Assembly: GCA_002422545.1 (NCBI GenBank)
Contig: DIWF01000024.1
Span: 62,001 to 126,000 of the forward strand
Direction: 5' to 3'
DNA: 64,000 nucleotides
Origin: Firmicutes bacterium UBA6113
GTDB lineage: Bacteria; Bacillota; Clostridia; Tissierellales; Sedimentibacteraceae
In this document: piece after piece, positions 45,521 through 54,126 of the stretch
Position numbering within the stretch: the first letter of the stretch is position 1
How the letters are laid out: each line of letters starts with the position of its first letter
Translations under genes and position numbers: made by a program
Notes under the pieces: generated by a model
Seen by the model: only the letters and a program-made list of their open reading frames with translations
The model's database searches: none
What the model was told of the DNA's origin: nothing

Positions 45521-46777
45521 CTAAACATTTTCAATTTTTTGCATTCCTGCTGCTTTTTTAAATATGAGGTATCCCACCACAAACATGAGGCTTATGAACG
45601 CAACTCCTGTTTTTGAGCTGCCGCTTATTTGCGTTGTTATTCCCATGAGCATTGTTCCTGTAAATGATGCTCCTTTTCCGAAAATATCAAAAAATCCGAA
45701 ATATTCGCTGGATTTTTCCTTTGGAATTATTTTTGCATAATATGAGCGTGACAGCGCTTGAATCGCTCCTTGAAACATAGCCACACATACGGCAAGGAAC
45801 CAGAATTCCCAGGCCTTGTCCAGCTGTAAAGCAAACAATGCTATGAGGAAATATCCTCCAATGCAAAATCCTATCAAATCCTTTGTTTTGTACTTCTTTG
45901 ACAGCTTACCGAACAATATGGCAAACGGAAAAGCAACCACCTGTGTGAGAAGCAGGGCAAACAAAAGATTGTTGTCGCTTATTCCAACATCTTTTCCGTA
46001 GGATGTTGCCATTTCAATTATGGTATACACTCCGTCAATATAGAAAAAAAATGCCAGAAGAAACATGAAAATTTCCTTTTGATGTTTTATATCCTTAAAT
46101 GTATTTCCAAGCCTTTTGAAGGCATCGGCAAATGCATGCTTTTCAACTTCGACATAATGAACTTGTCTGTAGTTCTTAAGGAGAGGAATTGTCACTAAGA
46201 ACCACCATCCTGCATTAATGAGAAATGCAGTTCCCGTAGCCTCTGCTGACGTCATATTAATCTTTTCGGCTGACAATATGAGTACGAGGCTTATTACAAA
46301 CGGAACGCATGACCCAATATAACCCCAGGCATAACCAAGAGAAGAAAGCATATCCATTCTGTCATCGGTTGTAACATCAGACAGCATGGCATCGTAGAAA
46401 ATCAAACTTGCGGACACACCAACTTTGGCAATTATGAAAACAACAAGAAAGATAAGCCACATCATGGGGATGGAAAGCGCAGCACACCCAAGTACACCCA
46501 GCATCAGAAACAATGTGAACAAAGGTTTCTTGTATCCTTTTGTGTCAGCCAGCGTGCCAAGGGTTGGTCCTAAAATTGCCACAATCAAAGTTGAAATTGA
46601 TATTGCATATCCCCAGTATGCTGTTGAGTTTGCCTGGGATACACCATTGGCTGCAGCAATGTTTTTAAAATAAATTGGTATAATTGTTGATACAAGCATT
46701 ATGAAAGCAGAATTTCCAACGTCGTACAAAATCCAATACTTTTCAAGACTTGACAAATTGCTTCTAGATTTTATCAT
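45521..46777 (-). CDS. MFS transporter, UMF1/Atg22-like
   Basis: 418-residue major facilitator with about twelve helices. The start (LEKYWILYDVGNSAFIMLVSTIIPIYF) and ALSRSYYAKIIPKEKSSEYFGFFDIFGKGA are characteristic of the UMF1 family related to vacuolar Atg22, an amino-acid effluxer. The bacterial substrate is unknown. I prefer the ATG at 46777, preceded by GAGGTGG, over 46795. Confidence 0.85.
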   Translation of the reverse strand: MIKSRSNLSSLEKYWILYDVGNSAFIMLVSTIIPIYFKNIAAANGVSQANSTAYWGYAISISTLIVAILGPTLGTLADTKGYKKPLFTLFLMLGVLGCAALSIPMMWLIFLVVFIIAKVGVSASLIFYDAMLSDVTTDDRMDMLSSLGYAWGYIGSCVPFVISLVLILSAEKINMTSAEATGTAFLINAGWWFLVTIPLLKNYRQVHYVEVEKHAFADAFKRLGNTFKDIKHQKEIFMFLLAFFFYIDGVYTIIEMATSYGKDVGISDNNLLFALLLTQVVAFPFAILFGKLSKKYKTKDLIGFCIGGYFLIALFALQLDKAWEFWFLAVCVAMFQGAIQALSRSYYAKIIPKEKSSEYFGFFDIFGKGASFTGTMLMGITTQISGSSKTGVAFISLMFVVGYLIFKKAAGMQKIENV

Positions 46778-46927
46778 AACCACCTCTTTAAGCAAGTTTT
46801 AATTATATATAATTTTATATTAATTCCGCCATAAATACAAGAAATATAAATCTTCATAAAATCTTCACAACTTTTCTGTATAATTCATTAGATCTAGATT
46901 GTTAATCTTTTACAATTTATGTCCCCT

Positions 46928-46960
46928 AAAAAAACAAGACCCCAGAGGGTCTTGTTTTTT
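46928..46960. terminator. Terminator of the phospholipase-like gene
   Basis: AAAACAAGACCC/GGGTCTTGTTTT perfect 12-bp stem with a 4-base loop and T runs on both strands. It overlaps the stop codon of the gene at 46959. Confidence 0.9.
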
Positions 46961-47744
46961 ATCCAAAACTTTTGTTAAAGCGCTGATTAATATCATCACT
47001 GCTTTTTATATTAGAACAATATTCTTCAATCAAACTTGCTGTTGGTTCTATTGCATCACTGAACAAATACAGCAGTCTTTCATTGATTTCTTTAAAGTTT
47101 TCATCAGGTTCATACTTCATCATAAGGTCTATCATGCTGTCGTAATTTCCTATAGCCTTCAGTGCTCTTGAAATCAAGGACCGTTTTATTCTTCCCGGTG
47201 CAACAAGAAGGTTCAAATAAAACTTCATGGATTTCAATGATTTTTCAATATTTTCAGCTGTAACCCCAGTGAAAAACGAAGAAACAATCATGGAGTTTTG
47301 GCAGCTTGGGTTAATGTGGGCTGTGGGTTTGAAAGATAAAGGCTCTAAATTGCTTTCAATCATAAGAGCCCTGTCAAGTTCAACCTCTATTTCGCTGTGA
47401 GAAAAATGATTTTCATTTTGCCTGATGTATGGGTGGCACTGGCTATCTAGTATGAAGTGGCATATGAAACCTGCTGTATAGGAAAGAGAAGCATCATAAT
47501 AATTGCTCAAGTTCATTGTATTTCTGGCATTTTCAAAAAACTGCTTAGCCTCTTTTTTGTGAATTGCATGCCCCATGGCACTTATGTCATTGGATTTCAG
47601 AGGCTTAAAATAAAACAATATATCAGGACCGTGAAGTCCTATGTTATAAAGTTCAATGTTATCATCAATAACTTTTCTGATATTACCGTTTAGTTTTTTA
47701 AGCACTTCCATACCAAATTTATAATGAGCATACGTAGTAGGCAT
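46959..47744 (-). CDS. Zinc-dependent phospholipase C-like protein
   Basis: 261-residue protein resembling the zinc phospholipase C/S1-P1 nuclease fold without an export signal. Histidines and aspartates in place for metal binding include THAHYK-like TYAHYKFG at the start, GLHGPDILFYF, AGFICHFILDSQCHPYI and the downstream HSEIE. Uncharacterised cytoplasmic members are common in Clostridia. CAGGAGTG precedes the ATG. Monocistronic. Confidence 0.75.
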   Translation of the reverse strand: MPTTYAHYKFGMEVLKKLNGNIRKVIDDNIELYNIGLHGPDILFYFKPLKSNDISAMGHAIHKKEAKQFFENARNTMNLSNYYDASLSYTAGFICHFILDSQCHPYIRQNENHFSHSEIEVELDRALMIESNLEPLSFKPTAHINPSCQNSMIVSSFFTGVTAENIEKSLKSMKFYLNLLVAPGRIKRSLISRALKAIGNYDSMIDLMMKYEPDENFKEINERLLYLFSDAIEPTASLIEEYCSNIKSSDDINQRFNKSFG

Positions 47745-47815
47745 TTTTCACTCCTGGTGATTAAAATATATTTTTATTATATAGTATCAATATAATTAAT
47801 GCAAAGCAACATTTT

Positions 47816-49756
47816 TTATTTCATTTTATTCTTCAGGTAGTTCAATGCTCCGCCTTGTTTAAGAACTTCAAGATCAAAGTCTGATACTTCAAGCAACGTT
47901 ACAAACTCAAGATTTTTCTCAGGCACCTTCACTGTTACTTCTCTTTTTTCAACCTGATCCAATACATTTTCTATGACAAATGTGTCGTTCATATGGATTT
48001 TATCGTAGTCTTCCTTGTTTTTGAACACCAGCGGAAGTATTCCGTAATTTATGAGATTTTCCTTGTGTATTCTGGCAAATGATTTTGCAAAGAGAATTTC
48101 TGTTCCGAAAAACATGGGAAGCATTGCAGCATGTTCGCGGCTTGATCCTTGTCCGTAATTTTCTCCGCCTATTATGGCTGAATGTTCAAGTCCCTTTATT
48201 CTTTCAACCAATGTAGGATCAGTGTAGCAGAACAGGTACTCGGCAAATTTCGGAATGTTTGAAATATACTTCAGTATGTTGGAGCCCCCTGGTATGATAT
48301 CATCTGTCGTAATGTTGTCACCCAGCTTTATTACCGAAACAGCTTCAATTTTGTCGCGCAAAGGTCCTCTGTTTGGAAGGCCGCTTATGTTTTCACCTTT
48401 TATTAATTTTACTTCCTTGGGGTTTTCCACATCTCCAGGTTTTATTATGGAGCTGTCATCTACCTTGTACATCTCAGGTTCACTGCATAGGGCGAGCACG
48501 CTTACATCCATGAAATCCCTTGCATCTGTTATGTGTCCTGTTATGGCAGTTGCTGCTGCAGTTTCAGGGCTCACAAGGTATACTGAAGCGCTTTGGCATC
48601 CGCTTCTTCCGGCAAAGTTGCGGTTTGAAGTTCTCACCGCAATTCCGTTTACGGGAGGAACTTGCCCTATTCCAATGCATGGGCCGCATGCGCATTCTAG
48701 AATTCTTGCTCCTGATTCAACAAGGTCGGCCAGTATGCCGTCTTTTATTAAATGTTCAAACACTTGTTTTGAACCCGGTGCTATGGTAAGGTCTATGTCT
48801 TTGTGAACCTTATGTCCCTTTAATATTTTTGAAGCCTTTAATATATCCGAATAAGATGCATTTGTGCAGCTTCCTATGAATACGGAGTTTGGTCTGACAT
48901 CTGATACTTCTCTTGCCTTCACTACAAGGTCAGGCATGTGAGGTTTGGCAACTAATGGTTCAAGCTCGCTTAAGTTGATTTCTATCACTTTGTCATATTC
49001 AGCATCTTCATCAGGCAAAAGCTCCACCCAATCTTCTTCTCTGTCCTGTGCCTTAAGAAACTTTTTTGTCACTTCATCGCTTGGGAATATGCCTGTTGTA
49101 GCACCAAGCTCAATGCTCATGTTTGCCAGTGTGGCTCTTTCGGTAACAGAAAGAGTCTTTACTCCTTCACCAGTAAATTCTACAATTGAACCCACACCGC
49201 CCTTCACAGATAAAATCCTCAATGCTTCAAGGGATATGTCTTTAGATGCAACCCCTGGATTTAATCTTCCTGTAAGCTTTATGTTCAGTACCTTTGGCGT
49301 TGTCATCTTAAATCCTTCACCAACCATGCATTTTGCAACTGTAAACCCGCCACTTCCTATTGAAAGCATTCCCACAGCTCCTGATGTAGGAGTGTGGCTG
49401 TCTGCCCCAAGCATTATTTTACCGGGCTTTGCAAATCGTTGGCAGTGGAGGAAATGGCAAATTCCATTTCCAGGCTTTGAATAGTAAACTCCATACCTTT
49501 CAGCTGCTGTTTTCATATACATGTGATCATCTGAATTTTCAGAAGAAACAACCAGCGTGTTGTGATCCATGTAAAAAACCGATGCTTCTGTTTTCACCTT
49601 GTCTGCATTTACGCTTTCAAGTACCTGTGCTCCCATTATTCCCGTAAGATCGGAAGCTAGGGTCTGGTCAACCTTGACTGTGATTTGTTCTCCCGGAACC
49701 ATGCTTCCTTCAAGTAAATGGCTTTTTATTATTTTATTTGTAATGCTTAATCCCAT
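47816..49756 (-). CDS. acn: Aconitate hydratase
   Basis: 646-residue iron-sulfur aconitase of the shorter clostridial kind, interconverting citrate and isocitrate. Cluster cysteines are in GSCTNASYSD and CACGPCIGIG; ADSHTPTSGA and the swivel-domain GGENYGQGSSREHAA are intact. It is the last gene of the aconitase-superfamily operon, 10 bp after leuB. AAGGAG precedes the ATG. With leuB but no citrate synthase or isocitrate dehydrogenase in view, it may supply 2-oxoglutarate synthesis or the same pathway as its neighbours. Confidence 0.93.
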   Translation of the reverse strand: MGLSITNKIIKSHLLEGSMVPGEQITVKVDQTLASDLTGIMGAQVLESVNADKVKTEASVFYMDHNTLVVSSENSDDHMYMKTAAERYGVYYSKPGNGICHFLHCQRFAKPGKIMLGADSHTPTSGAVGMLSIGSGGFTVAKCMVGEGFKMTTPKVLNIKLTGRLNPGVASKDISLEALRILSVKGGVGSIVEFTGEGVKTLSVTERATLANMSIELGATTGIFPSDEVTKKFLKAQDREEDWVELLPDEDAEYDKVIEINLSELEPLVAKPHMPDLVVKAREVSDVRPNSVFIGSCTNASYSDILKASKILKGHKVHKDIDLTIAPGSKQVFEHLIKDGILADLVESGARILECACGPCIGIGQVPPVNGIAVRTSNRNFAGRSGCQSASVYLVSPETAAATAITGHITDARDFMDVSVLALCSEPEMYKVDDSSIIKPGDVENPKEVKLIKGENISGLPNRGPLRDKIEAVSVIKLGDNITTDDIIPGGSNILKYISNIPKFAEYLFCYTDPTLVERIKGLEHSAIIGGENYGQGSSREHAAMLPMFFGTEILFAKSFARIHKENLINYGILPLVFKNKEDYDKIHMNDTFVIENVLDQVEKREVTVKVPEKNLEFVTLLEVSDFDLEVLKQGGALNYLKNKMK

Positions 49757-49766
49757 TTTTATCTCC

Positions 49767-50843
49767 TTATTTTGTGATTCTTTCTACAGTCAGGGCACCC
49801 ATTTCTTCAGTTGTCACACGGGTATTGCCTTCAAGAAAAATATCCCCTGTACGGTACCCGTCATGGAGAACCTTGTTTATTGCTCTGTCCATGGCTCTTG
49901 CTTCTTCAGTAAGACCAAGACCATATTCCAGAAGCATTCCTACAGCTGCCATGGAAGCTAACGGATTTGCAATTCCCTTTCCTGCAATGTCAGGTGCTGT
50001 TCCGTGTATGGGTTCGAACAATCCAAATCCTTTGTCATTCATTGCTGCAGAAGGAAGCATTCCTATAGACCCTGTTGTTACTCCGGCTTCATCAGACAAT
50101 ATGTCTCCAAATATGCTTGTTGTAAGAATCACGTCAAAGTGGCTTGGCATGCATGCTATATCCATTGCTGCCTTGTCCACAAGCATGTGCTCCAATGTAA
50201 CTTCAGGATAATCCTTGGCAACTTCAGTAACTGTGTCTCTCCAAAGTTTTCCTGAATACAGCGCATTGAACTTATCAACGCTTGTTACATGTTTCTTTCT
50301 TGTCATGGCAATTTCAAAAGCTTTTTTTGCAACTCTTTCAACTTCAAACTTGCTGTAACATTCAACATCAAATGCTTCTTCGCCGTATTTTCCTGTTCTT
50401 GTCCCTTTTTCATTGAAATAAATTCCGCCTGTCAGGTCTCTTATGAGCATCATATCAACACCTTTTTCAATGACTCTGTTTTTCAAAGGAGACTTTTCCT
50501 TTAAATCTTCGTATATTTTAGAAGGTCTTAAATTTGCAAACAAATTGAATTCTCTTCTTAATCTTGCCAGCCCCTTTTCTGGTCTCATTTCTGCTGGAAG
50601 GTGATCCCACTTTGGTCCACCTGCAGCACCGAACAATATTGCATCACATGTCCTGCAAATTTCAACTGTTTCATCTGTTATTGGAACACCGCACTCATCT
50701 ATTGAGCAGCCTCCTACAAGTCTGTGATGGTACTCAAATGTATGTCCGTATACTTCTCCTATTTTGTCCAATGCCTTAACTGCCTGATTGATTACATCTA
50801 CGCCTATTCCGTCACCCGGTATTACTGCAATTTTAAAGTTCAT
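49767..50843 (-). CDS. leuB: 3-isopropylmalate dehydrogenase
   Basis: 358-residue NAD-dependent beta-decarboxylating dehydrogenase of leucine synthesis. The LeuB-specific GGPKWDHLPAEMRPEKGLARLR and LFANLRPSKIY, then MLIRDLTGGIYF and the metal aspartates in FGDILSDEAG are present. These favour isopropylmalate over isocitrate as substrate. AAGGAG precedes the ATG. It is third in the operon, 160 bp after the LeuD-LeuC fusion; that gap holds a decayed REP. Confidence 0.92.
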   Translation of the reverse strand: MNFKIAVIPGDGIGVDVINQAVKALDKIGEVYGHTFEYHHRLVGGCSIDECGVPITDETVEICRTCDAILFGAAGGPKWDHLPAEMRPEKGLARLRREFNLFANLRPSKIYEDLKEKSPLKNRVIEKGVDMMLIRDLTGGIYFNEKGTRTGKYGEEAFDVECYSKFEVERVAKKAFEIAMTRKKHVTSVDKFNALYSGKLWRDTVTEVAKDYPEVTLEHMLVDKAAMDIACMPSHFDVILTTSIFGDILSDEAGVTTGSIGMLPSAAMNDKGFGLFEPIHGTAPDIAGKGIANPLASMAAVGMLLEYGLGLTEEARAMDRAINKVLHDGYRTGDIFLEGNTRVTTEEMGALTVERITK

Positions 50844-50901
50844 TTTAATCTCCTTTTAGATATGATTTTTTTATATACTTATTGAATATTTAATAAATAG
50901 T

Positions 50902-50960
50902 CTAGATTATTGATAAACCTGAATTCTACCAACTGTAGGGGAGGGCTAACCATAAGTAGT
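50902..50960. repeat. Decayed REP half with conserved flank
   Basis: GTAGGGGAGGG at 50935-50945 is the head of a REP with its second arm lost. The preceding 35 bp (AGATTATTGATAAACCT...) resemble those before the GTAG at 16103, so both derive from a longer common element. Confidence 0.5.
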
Positions 50961-51003
50961 TGAAAAACTTTGCATTAACCTAAATATTTAACAAATTATT
51001 TTC

Positions 51004-52767
51004 TTACATTATGTCTCTGGGATCTGCTATGCAGCCCGCCAGTGCACTTGCTGCAGCCACTGCCGGTGAAGAAAGATAAATGAGAGATTTTTTTGTTCCC
51101 ATTCTTCCTATAAAGTTTCTGTTGTTTGTCCCAAGCACAACCTCATCGTCGCTCATGAGGCCGTAAGGCTGTCCGCAGCACAAACCGCAGCATGGATGGG
51201 AAACCATTGCTCCTGCCTCAACAAATGTCCTGATGTAGCCAAGTTTCATGGCTTCCTTGTAAACCTTAAGCGTTGCAGGGATTACAACAAGCTTCATGTA
51301 TTTTGCTATTTTCTTATTCTTGAGTATATCAGCCGCCACCTTCATGTCTTCAATGCTTCCGTTAGTGCATGAACCGATGTATACTTCATTTAGTGGTGTT
51401 CCCATCACTTCATTTATAGGATGAACATTGTCCACTCCCTGTGGGCATGAAAGCTGGGGTACAAAGTCTTCGGCCCTGTACTGGAGAACCTGAAAGTAAT
51501 TTGCATTGTCATCTATTTTAATCCAGTCAATATCTTCAAGTTTCATATTGAAATATTCAGCTGTCTTTTCATCGGCTTCAAACAATGCTGTCTTAACGCC
51601 TGCTTCAAGAGCCATGTTAGTTATTGTAAAGCGGGACTGCATGCTTAATTCACGAGCTGTGCTTCCTGTAAACTCCATTGACATTCCTGTGCCGCCGTCT
51701 GATTTAATGTCACCGAGTATTTTTAATATTATATCCTTTGCATAAACTCCCTTTGGCAGTTTCCCTTCTATGACAACTTTAATTGCATGAGGAACTTTCA
51801 TCCACAGTTCGCCGCTTCCCAAGGTTGCTGCCATTTCTGTAAATCCGATTCCTGTGCAGAAGCATCCTCCACCTCCATAAGTGGGAGTGTGGCTGTCTGT
51901 TGCAACAACCAGCGTTCCAGGAAGAGCATAACCTTTTTCATGCATGAGACTGTGGCTTATTCCTTCTCCTATATGGATTTTTCTGATTCCGAATCTCTCA
52001 TGAAGCTCAATGCCTGCTCTGTAATGCCTTGGGTCACCGGTCGCCTGATTTGTAGGCATTAAGTGGTCCAGTACCACAACAGCCTTTTCCGGGTCAGCCA
52101 ATTCCCTAAACTTCATGTTGTCAAGCTGCTGTATGACAAACGGAGTATATATATCATGTATCATGCACATGTCCGGTTTTGCAGTTATGAGCTGCCTTGG
52201 CTCCAAATCTGACAATCCGGTATTTTTCATCAAAAGCTTTTCAGCCATTGTATGTCCCTTAGACTTGTTGGCTTCTTTTTCTTCATTGAGTTTTCTGTAT
52301 CGGCTCACAAGGCCGCCGTCTTTTATAATTGCATTTACATTGTCAGGAAAGTTCGGAAAACTGAACTGTTTTCCATTTACAGTAATTTTGTTGTTTACTT
52401 CAACTGTAATCATATCTCCATCTTCGCAATTGTCCGGAACGTCAGCGCTTTCTATTAAAAGCATGCCGTTGTTTATTCCATTTCTGTAAAAAATTCTCGC
52501 AAATGATTTAGCTATAATCACTTTTACACCAAGAGCAGCAATACATGCAGGTGCTTGTTCTCTTGATGAACCGCATCCGAAATTCTTTCCAGCTACAAAA
52601 ATGTCTCCTGGTTTTGCATTTGCTGCCAGTTCAGGTCTTAAAGGTTCAAGACAGTGTACACTCATTGCCTTTGCATCAGGAAGCACGCCGTATCTTCCCG
52701 GAATTATTGTGTCTGTATCAACATCGTCCGGCAGTTTCCACACTTTTCCCACTAATTTTTCTTCCAT
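51004..52767 (-). CDS. leuDC: LeuD-LeuC fusion, 3-isopropylmalate dehydratase
   Basis: 587-residue fusion in which the small subunit comes first. Residues about 1-165 are the LeuD swivel domain (DVDTDTIIPGRYG, GKNFGCGSSREQAP, RNGINNGMLL). Residues about 175-587 are the LeuC catalytic part, with ATDSHTPTYGGGG and cluster cysteines in GSCTNGS and CCGLCCG. It isomerises 2- to 3-isopropylmalate. The start at 52767 is preceded by GGGAGGAAAAA, 10 bp after the stop of the upstream gene; the frame is open upstream but without a site. Normally LeuC and LeuD are separate chains, or fused large-small in aconitases. Confidence 0.88.
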   Translation of the reverse strand: MEEKLVGKVWKLPDDVDTDTIIPGRYGVLPDAKAMSVHCLEPLRPELAANAKPGDIFVAGKNFGCGSSREQAPACIAALGVKVIIAKSFARIFYRNGINNGMLLIESADVPDNCEDGDMITVEVNNKITVNGKQFSFPNFPDNVNAIIKDGGLVSRYRKLNEEKEANKSKGHTMAEKLLMKNTGLSDLEPRQLITAKPDMCMIHDIYTPFVIQQLDNMKFRELADPEKAVVVLDHLMPTNQATGDPRHYRAGIELHERFGIRKIHIGEGISHSLMHEKGYALPGTLVVATDSHTPTYGGGGCFCTGIGFTEMAATLGSGELWMKVPHAIKVVIEGKLPKGVYAKDIILKILGDIKSDGGTGMSMEFTGSTARELSMQSRFTITNMALEAGVKTALFEADEKTAEYFNMKLEDIDWIKIDDNANYFQVLQYRAEDFVPQLSCPQGVDNVHPINEVMGTPLNEVYIGSCTNGSIEDMKVAADILKNKKIAKYMKLVVIPATLKVYKEAMKLGYIRTFVEAGAMVSHPCCGLCCGQPYGLMSDDEVVLGTNNRNFIGRMGTKKSLIYLSSPAVAAASALAGCIADPRDIM

Positions 52768-52777
52768 TTTTTCCTCC

Positions 52778-53938
52778 CTATTCACCAATAATACCTGATA
52801 TGGCTGTTTTTGCAACTGTTTCAACACTTGCAAGATAGACTGAGGAATCTTTTGTTCCTGCACATCCTGCGAAGTTGTATGAACCTGTTGTTATAAGACT
52901 TTCTCCGTCACCAACAACACCTATTGAAGTAGTCTTGCATGAGCCGCATCCGGGATTTGTTACCTGAGCACCAAAATCAAGGAATATGTCTATGAGTCCT
53001 TCATCCATTGCCTGCAAAAATACTTCATTGCTCACACTTCCTATTAAAAGTCTGAAACCAAGCTTTATTCTTTTTCCTTTTAATATGCTTGCTGCAAGAC
53101 GCAAATCATCAATGTGGCCTCCTGTGCACGCTCCAATAAATCCTGCAGATATTTTTGTTCCCTTCATTTCATCAACAGTCTTCGTGCTATATATGTCACC
53201 GGGCAGTGAAACAACCGCCTTTGTATTATTCAAATCATAGCTGATTATTTTATTGTAATCTCCGTCTGATTCCGTTTCCATTATTACCGATTCAGCTCCA
53301 GTCCTGCTCATGAGGCTGCAAATTGAAATTTTGTCGGTCCTGCTCAAATTTTCAACTGCAGGTCCTGTCACTTCAACAATATATCCTTTAAATGCATCTT
53401 CGCCAAACTGTGATATGACTGAAAGGCAAAAATCTCTCGCTGTGACACCTTCAGGGAAACTCCCGTTCAGCACCATGTTTATGCATTCAGGCACCTTTAT
53501 AGTAATACTGCCTTCCATTAGCAAGTTTGCCATTTCTTCAACAGTGAGCTTAAATCCTAAGGCTTTGTTGACTCCGAACGTACCGTGATGTCCTCCGCAG
53601 ACTGCAGCAACCGTCCCTTTTTTAACATAATCATTCAGCATTATTTCATAAGTTGTTCCCGCAGACTGAATGAAATCTAAATCATATTTTTTTGAAAAAT
53701 CTATGAGCTTTTTTTGAATAAAGGCACTGTCAAAGCTGCCAGCAGGTATGTCGTGATCTAAAATTACCGTAATGTTATCTTTATTTTTCAATCCTTTTTC
53801 TTCATTTACCATGTCTTCTGCCTTGTGGCTTACACCATCGTTAATGATTATGTTGTCAAAATGCAGAGTTATTTCCTGATTTGCCGATACATTATCAAGA
53901 CCAGCTGCTTTTGCAAGTATTTTATGCGACCCTGTCAT
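52778..53938 (-). CDS. Divergent aconitase/LeuC large-subunit homologue
   Basis: 386 residues, shorter than LeuC (about 420). Relationship shows in LILDHDIPAG-like VILDHDIPAG, GACTGGHIDD and GCGSCKTTSIG, which supply three candidate cluster cysteines, and in TTGSYNFAGCAGT near the C-terminus. The usual ADSHTPTYG loop is replaced by CGGHHGTFGVN. It has no swivel domain of its own; it might use that of the fusion encoded 10 bp downstream or be a different hydro-lyase. The start at 53938 follows AGAGGG. It is first in the operon, directly under the LacI-type operators. Confidence 0.75.
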   Translation of the reverse strand: MTGSHKILAKAAGLDNVSANQEITLHFDNIIINDGVSHKAEDMVNEEKGLKNKDNITVILDHDIPAGSFDSAFIQKKLIDFSKKYDLDFIQSAGTTYEIMLNDYVKKGTVAAVCGGHHGTFGVNKALGFKLTVEEMANLLMEGSITIKVPECINMVLNGSFPEGVTARDFCLSVISQFGEDAFKGYIVEVTGPAVENLSRTDKISICSLMSRTGAESVIMETESDGDYNKIISYDLNNTKAVVSLPGDIYSTKTVDEMKGTKISAGFIGACTGGHIDDLRLAASILKGKRIKLGFRLLIGSVSNEVFLQAMDEGLIDIFLDFGAQVTNPGCGSCKTTSIGVVGDGESLITTGSYNFAGCAGTKDSSVYLASVETVAKTAISGIIGE

Positions 53939-53954
53939 ATATAATCCCTCTTTC

Positions 53955-53968
53955 TTAAAACGTTCTAA
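53955..53968. promoter_or_regulatory. LacI-type operator 1
   Basis: TTAAAACGTTCTAA, one mismatch from the perfect palindrome TTAGAACGTTCTAA. It lies just downstream of the -10 box of the operon promoter, at the transcription start. Confidence 0.8.
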
Positions 53969-53972
53969 TAAC

Positions 53973-54000
53973 ATTATAGCAAATGTTTAAAGATTGTCAA
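53973..54000 (-). promoter_or_regulatory. Promoter of the aconitase-superfamily operon
   Basis: Minus-strand TTGACA (54000-53995) and TATAAT (53978-53973), both perfect, with a 16-bp spacer. Flanked by operators 1 and 2. Confidence 0.8.
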
Positions 54001-54008
54001 TGAATATA

Positions 54009-54022
54009 TTAGAACGTTTTAA
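54009..54022. promoter_or_regulatory. LacI-type operator 2
   Basis: TTAGAACGTTTTAA, one mismatch from the same palindrome, 9 bp upstream of the operon's -35 box. Its centre is 54 bp from that of operator 1. Confidence 0.8.
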
Positions 54023-54051
54023 TTTTATTTTTGAAAATGTTATCTTGTGGT

Positions 54052-54065
54052 TTATAACGTTCTAA
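54052..54065. promoter_or_regulatory. LacI-type operator 3
   Basis: TTATAACGTTCTAA, again one mismatch. It ends 2 bp before the -35 box of the repressor's own promoter, suggesting autoregulation; the distance to operator 2 is 43 bp centre to centre. Confidence 0.75.
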
Positions 54066-54067
54066 TC

Positions 54068-54096
54068 TTGACAAATTTTGCTTTATCTTCTATGAT
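54068..54096 (+). promoter_or_regulatory. Promoter of the LacI-family gene
   Basis: TTGACA (54068-54073) and TATGAT (54091-54096) with a 17-bp spacer, 30 bp before the ATG. Confidence 0.7.
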
Positions 54097-54126
54097 ATTT
54101 GTAACAACAATAAGGATGGATATGAA

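Noticed and set aside
48255..48806. 183-codon plus-strand frame opposite the aconitase gene
   Set aside because: Shadow of a well-supported gene; no ribosome site, and composition follows the codon pattern of the opposite strand.
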